Source: Cokeromyces recurvatus (taxonomy: Eukaryota; Mucoromycota; Mucoromycetes; Mucorales; Mucoraceae). Taken from it: a stretch of DNA of 64,000 nt. Positions within the stretch are counted from its first letter, which is position 1, and each line of letters opens with the position of its first letter. Below, in pieces: positions 59,447 through 64,000 of this stretch. A program made the translations under genes and the position numbers. The notes beneath the pieces were generated by a model, which worked only from the letters and a program-made list of their open reading frames with translations, ran no database searches and was not told the DNA's origin. The DNA is taken from the NCBI RefSeq assembly GCF_025118155.1, contig NW_026251402.1, positions 310,001-374,000 of the forward strand, given 5' to 3'.

Positions 59447-60253
59447 ATGACTTGTAATTCAAATAGCAAATATTATCGCGTAAAAGCTTTTATATTCGAC
59501 TTGGATGGAACATTGATTGATACTATTCCTTTGGTAGAACGTTTCTGGCATCAATTTGCTGTTGAGAATGGTTTAGATGGCAATAAAGTAAGTTCAAGTG
59601 GTGAAAAAGAAGAAAAAAAAATAACAAGTTTCTCATGAAAAAATAAAATAAGATTCTTGCTACTTCACATGGTGTTCGCACAATTGAGACAATGACTAAA
59701 TGGACTCCTCATAAAGCCACACTAGAACATGCATTAGATTTTGAAAGAAAATTAGCCGAAGAATCAGAAGGCGTGACTATAATGCCAGGTGTTTCAACCT
59801 TATTACAAAAGATTCCTCTTAACAGATGGGGTATCTGTACAGGTGGTAATGAATATATGGCAAGAAAAAGACTAGAACAATGTAATATTGAAGCCCCTGA
59901 GGCTATGGTGTGTGGAGATATGGTAATAAATGCACATTTATTTCAACTTAAAAAGATACTAAAAATATACTCTTACTCAGGTTACTCAGGGTAAACCTCA
60001 TCCTGAAAGTTATCTTCGTATTATTGAAAAGCTTGGATTTAAACCAGAGGAAGTTGTAGTCTTTGAAGATGCGCCTTCAGGTGTACAATCTGCCAAAGCT
60101 GCAGGTGCAGTTGTGATTGCTTGTAAAACAACTCATTCAGTTGAACAATTAAAGGAAGCTGGTGCAAACTGTGTTGTTGATTTATTAACAGATGTTGATT
60201 TCACAAACCTTCCCGATGGATCTTTTGAAGTAGAAGTCAAAAATACACTCTAG
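59447..60253 (+). CDS. HAD-superfamily sugar-phosphate phosphatase (GPP1/DOG-like)
   Basis: Exons 59447-59587, 59653-59922 and 59981-60253 give 227 aa. HAD motif I is FDLDGTLIDT (nucleophile Asp), motif II GICTGGNEYM, motif III Lys in QGKPHPESYL, motif IV VVFEDAPSG. The length and motif context fit yeast glycerol-3-phosphatase Gpp1/2 or 2-deoxyglucose-6-phosphate phosphatase Dog1/2, which cannot be separated here. If Gpp-like, it would take part in glycerol synthesis and osmotic balance. Confidence 0.85.
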
Positions 60254-61374
60254 AATAAGATAGATGATTATTGTTTATTAATGGGCTGTATTATTTTATG
60301 TAAATAGAAGGGGAGGGGAAGGGGAAAAAAAAAGACATGGATGACCAAGTAAATACTTTGTAACTAGAAGATGTTGTATTTTCTTAGGCAGTTATTTAAA
60401 AGAAATAGTTTGAATTTTTGGATAAAAATAAAAATAAATGTTTGACAATCATAAATACTGCTTCTTCAAACTAACTGTGACAGATTGTGCTTTCATTCTT
60501 TAAATTCAATTCTTCCCATACCTGCTAGAATTATCTGGAAATACGTCGTTACATAAAATGCTGCCTTAGAAACTTATTAATTCTCTATCATGGTAAAAAT
60601 GTCTATCAACTACAAATTTTTCTTGATTATTGTACTTGGCAGTTAACTTCTTCAACATATTTGTGAAGGTTCAAATCTTAAACTACTCTCATCCTTCATT
60701 TTGGATCCTATTCTTTAGCTTAACGAACCTAGTCCTTGTGTATTATCGTATCTTCCTTTGGCATCTTTGCTACCCTATTTATACTCATACCCTACCCTTA
60801 CTACTCGTATACTGCTGACTCTAACTGATTAAATTTTATTGAATATTGAATATATAGTATTCTCCTCTACAACTACCTTTAAGTTTGAGAATATTTTATC
60901 CTATTATCTTTCAGATCAACTTTCCTACAAGAAGCACAATATCGTTTAACCTTTCTCTCTATTTTAATTACTTGAATATTATATGTATAATTCTTCATAA
61001 AATAGAATGTCTATTTCAGTCTACCATTCTTCTTCTTCAGCTCCATCTATGATCTTTCTTGGAACATTTGATTGTCTGCTTAATGCTAATAATTCTCTAT
61101 ACTATTTATGCTTAATTTTCCCTTTAACATCAACTTTTCTTTTTCTTTTTTTTTTTTTTTTTTTTTTAAGACCTGACTAGGGTAACTAAGCATATATTAG
61201 ATACAATATGCAGGTCTGTTGAACAGTAAAACAAAATTCACAAACAATATTGTGTTTGAAAATGATTATTTTTAAAATTCAGCATATTGTCGTTTTCTGG
61301 TCAAGTCGATGACGTTTTTCTTTTTTTTGATTTTTTGTACTTTTTGTTAATAAAAAAATATTTTATAAAAGGAA
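60254..61374. other. Intergenic
   Basis: About 1.1 kb with no recognisable gene. The first part is the expected 3' UTR of the phosphatase gene. A T23 run at about 61147-61169 and an A/T-rich leader precede the UBR1 start. Confidence 0.45.
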
Positions 61375-64000
61375 ATGACTCTGGAGTCTTCCTCTTCTGC
61401 TTCTTTATATAAAATGGCAACAAGCGGTAAAACTTCAACAGATACCGCTTTATCTGGGTTTTTATGGCAGTCTCCACTTTTATTTAACTGTCATTTTGAT
61501 GAAACTGCGAAACAAACAATTTTAACACGATGTTATGAATCTCTATGGAGAAACGATGAAAATATTATGCATCAGCACTTTTTCTCTTCAACAGATGAAC
61601 TAAAAAAAACACTTTCATCACAAATTCAACGTCATGACGGCAAAGAAAAAAACGTTATTATCGATCCGAAGCTATGGCATGCTAATGCTATTTTACCGAA
61701 CCAAGATGTATCCAACCAAAAAGGACGGCAATGTGGTCACGTATTTCGTAAAGGAGAACCTGTTTATAGATGCAGGTAAAATAAGATTAACTAAATAATT
61801 CTACTTTTATACAATGTTTAACAAAAATTTCTCTTTATTTTTATTTTATTTTTTTTTTATTTTATTTTTCTTCTTCTTGTTGTATAGAGACTGTGGTTTA
61901 GATGATACATGTGTCTTTTGCTCAAGTTGCTTTCATTCAACTGATCATGATGGACATGACATCCTTTTCTCTGTTAGCCCTGGCTCTGGTGGGTGTTGTG
62001 ATTGTGGAGACTCGGAAGCTTGGAAAATTCCTTTAAAATGTAAAATTCATTCTAGTGACAAAGAGTCAGATCTTAATGACGGAACAAGTTCAATCGATCC
62101 ACAATTAATTAATTCAATCAGAACAACGATTGCTTCAGTACTCAACTTTTTACTAGATACTTTTGCTTTAGCCCCTGAAGAAATCACCCTGAATTCCTCT
62201 ATAGAAGACTTGGTGAAAGAAAATCAAGAGCAACGTAATACTTTAGCTAGAATGGGAATCCCCTCTGAAACAACAAATAACACAACAACTCAGGGCAATG
62301 CATATATCGATAATACTACTACTACTACTACTAATATAGAAGAGGATGTTGATATGGATAAAGAAAATATGACCATGTCACAAATAACGGATATCCCGAC
62401 TAACTCTGATTTATCATCGAATAATATAAACAAAAATAAAGAAGAAGATGGAGAATTATATGCATGTATTGTTTGGAATGATGAGGCACACGCATTTTCA
62501 CATGTACTTGAGTCTATTATGACAGCTACTGGTTGGGATTGGGAGAAAACAAAACAAATTGTGGATGTAATTCATGTTCATGGACGGGAAATTATTGCGA
62601 TGTCCAAAAATATTGAAGAACTACGCAAGATTGCAGCTCCTTTATCTGCTATTAATCTTGGAGTCACGATTAGACCTGCTAAAGACACGTTCCGAGAACA
62701 AGCATGTGGGCTGTTAGTCGATTGGCTAAATGAATTAATTAAGGGGAAAAAACGTTTCTTTCCTAATGTTGGAAAAGGCGATACAATTATTCGTAATATT
62801 TTATGTGAAGAGTTATGTGCTGAATGGGAGTTACGATTACCTTTAGCTCAATTAGCTACTGGTGTACGAGCTGATAATACCATTAATGAATGTGATGATG
62901 AAGATGAGAATGGTGTTATGAAAGATGATATGGCAGTGACAAATTCTGATATTGCTGAAGATGTTGAAATGTTCGAGCCTGACTCAGATACACATATTAG
63001 TAGTAAACTAGACAGTCCTCTCTCTTTTGCCTCCAGTCCTATTGTCTATCGTAGTCAATGTGATATTGCAAGCATAGATTGGGATCCAGCAGCTATGGTT
63101 AGAGAATATCAAAATTTAAGAGATAATGAAGTAGCCTTTGGAGAATCTTTATTCAATAAGAATTCGATACGTCTCAGCGCTAATATGTTAGGAAAACAAC
63201 CTGCTAATAATACTAGTCTCTTTCACAGGGAAGAAGAAGATACAAACTCAGCTATGAACATTCAAAGAGAATTTGAGGAGAAGTTACGATTAGATTATTT
63301 TATGCTTTATGATCTAAAATTATGGAAGGAAGTGCGTATATCTTTACGTGAATTATACATTGCATCACTCGCTTCGAATTCACACTTCAAAAAAATTTTG
63401 GGTAAACGGCTTGCACGCAACTATGCTAGATTAGCTGAATCCTTTTTATTACGTGATCGTGAGCCTGAGAATTCTATCATCCTTTTCTCCGTTCAACTAT
63501 TGACTGTACCTACCGTGTCTGATCTTCTTGTTCATAGCTATTATTTCTTCGGTCTTATTTGCTCTACACTAACTGCATTTTTCTTAACAGATCGCTTATA
63601 CCTTTTATTACCTTCAGAGCGCATAAAATACCCCTCACGTATTAACTGTGAATCTCGTGCTTTCCGCACACGTCGTTATTTTAATGCCTTTCATGATTTG
63701 CGTTATATTATGAATGTAAATATGATCAAACGTGTGCTTGCTCAAGATCCTCTATATCTTCGTCAATACCTTGATTTAATTAGTCTCTTTCAATGTATGA
63801 ATGCTCAAATATGCCAAAAGGATGCACATGTTGAATATGAATCTGAAATATGGGTGAATGCATTCAACGTTACGCTTCAAATTGCTAAATGCTGTCGTCA
63901 ATTCTCTGAATGTTTTGCTATGCTTCCTATTGACTCATCAGAAGATCGAGTATCTACAGCTATCACACTAGTTCGAGCCATATTACGTGTATTGCGAATG
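61375..64000 (+). CDS. UBR1: UBR1-type N-recognin E3 ubiquitin ligase (5' part; runs off window)
   Basis: N-degron ubiquitin ligase. Exons 61375-61775 and 61888 onward; the frame is open to the right edge (about 838 residues visible). The UBR box begins QCGHVFRKGEPVYRCRDCG and continues CVFCSSCFHSTDHDGHD then GGCCDCGDSEAW, with all zinc Cys/His in place; the intron interrupts it. A ClpS-like type-2 N-degron domain follows (ACIVWNDEAHAFSHVLES, HVHGREIIAMSK, INLGVTIRPA). A poly-Thr/Asn insert and an acidic segment lie between and after. The RING and autoinhibitory regions lie beyond the window. Confidence 0.92.

Overview
The window is eukaryotic, from an AT-rich fungal nuclear genome. The genes have many short (about 50-75 nt) GT-AG introns, are separated by long poly-A/poly-T tracts, and encode typical fungal proteins (Zn2Cys6 regulator, Kre9-type GPI protein, arrestin-like PPxY adaptor, DYRK kinase, GH47 mannosidase). 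The gene families and the relics of accessory families look like an early-diverging fungus, most likely Mucoromycota/Mucorales. That placement is inference from gene style, not from a search.

Layout. 1-1359 (-) is the 5' part of a regulator with two Zn2Cys6 clusters. 2806-6139 (+) is a four-exon GH35 beta-galactosidase and 6752-9162 (+) a RasGEF protein. From 9163 to 24580 the window is an accessory region. It holds a possible LINE tail, two Tc1/mariner ends, a 28-bp tandem repeat, two copies of an unrecognised 'RKS' family (one a multi-exon pseudogene), a Kre9-type cell-wall gene (16792-18126, -), a 2.7-kb element with terminal inverted repeats carrying a broken PD-(D/E)XK-like ORF (19120-21855), a 53-aa zinc-knuckle gene, and a wrecked but full-length FGGY carbohydrate-kinase pseudogene (22747-24579).

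From 24808 to the right edge the region is gene-dense housekeeping DNA. In order it holds: MFSD1-like MFS transporter, F-box protein, BET2 (Rab geranylgeranyltransferase beta), LARP7-like La protein, Rmd1-like DUF155 protein, a small possibly POLR2M-like protein, ICMT-like methyltransferase, arrestin-like adaptor, KH-like protein, Aladin nucleoporin, RED/IK splicing factor, a 1140-aa DYRK kinase, ELM1-like mitochondrial protein, CENP-O/Mcm21, HIRIP3 histone chaperone, GH47 mannosidase, GPATCH11-like protein, HAD phosphatase, and the 5' part of a UBR1 N-recognin that runs off the right end.

The housekeeping genes are not a pathway. The only suggestive functional pairing is CENP-O with HIRIP3, which share a 171-bp divergent promoter framed by an A34 and a T36 tract. 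Many neighbours converge closely (7 bp between the LARP7-like and Rmd1-like stop codons). All multi-exon models were assembled by hand from splice consensus, reading-frame phase and family motifs. They total exactly in frame but are unverified by RNA.
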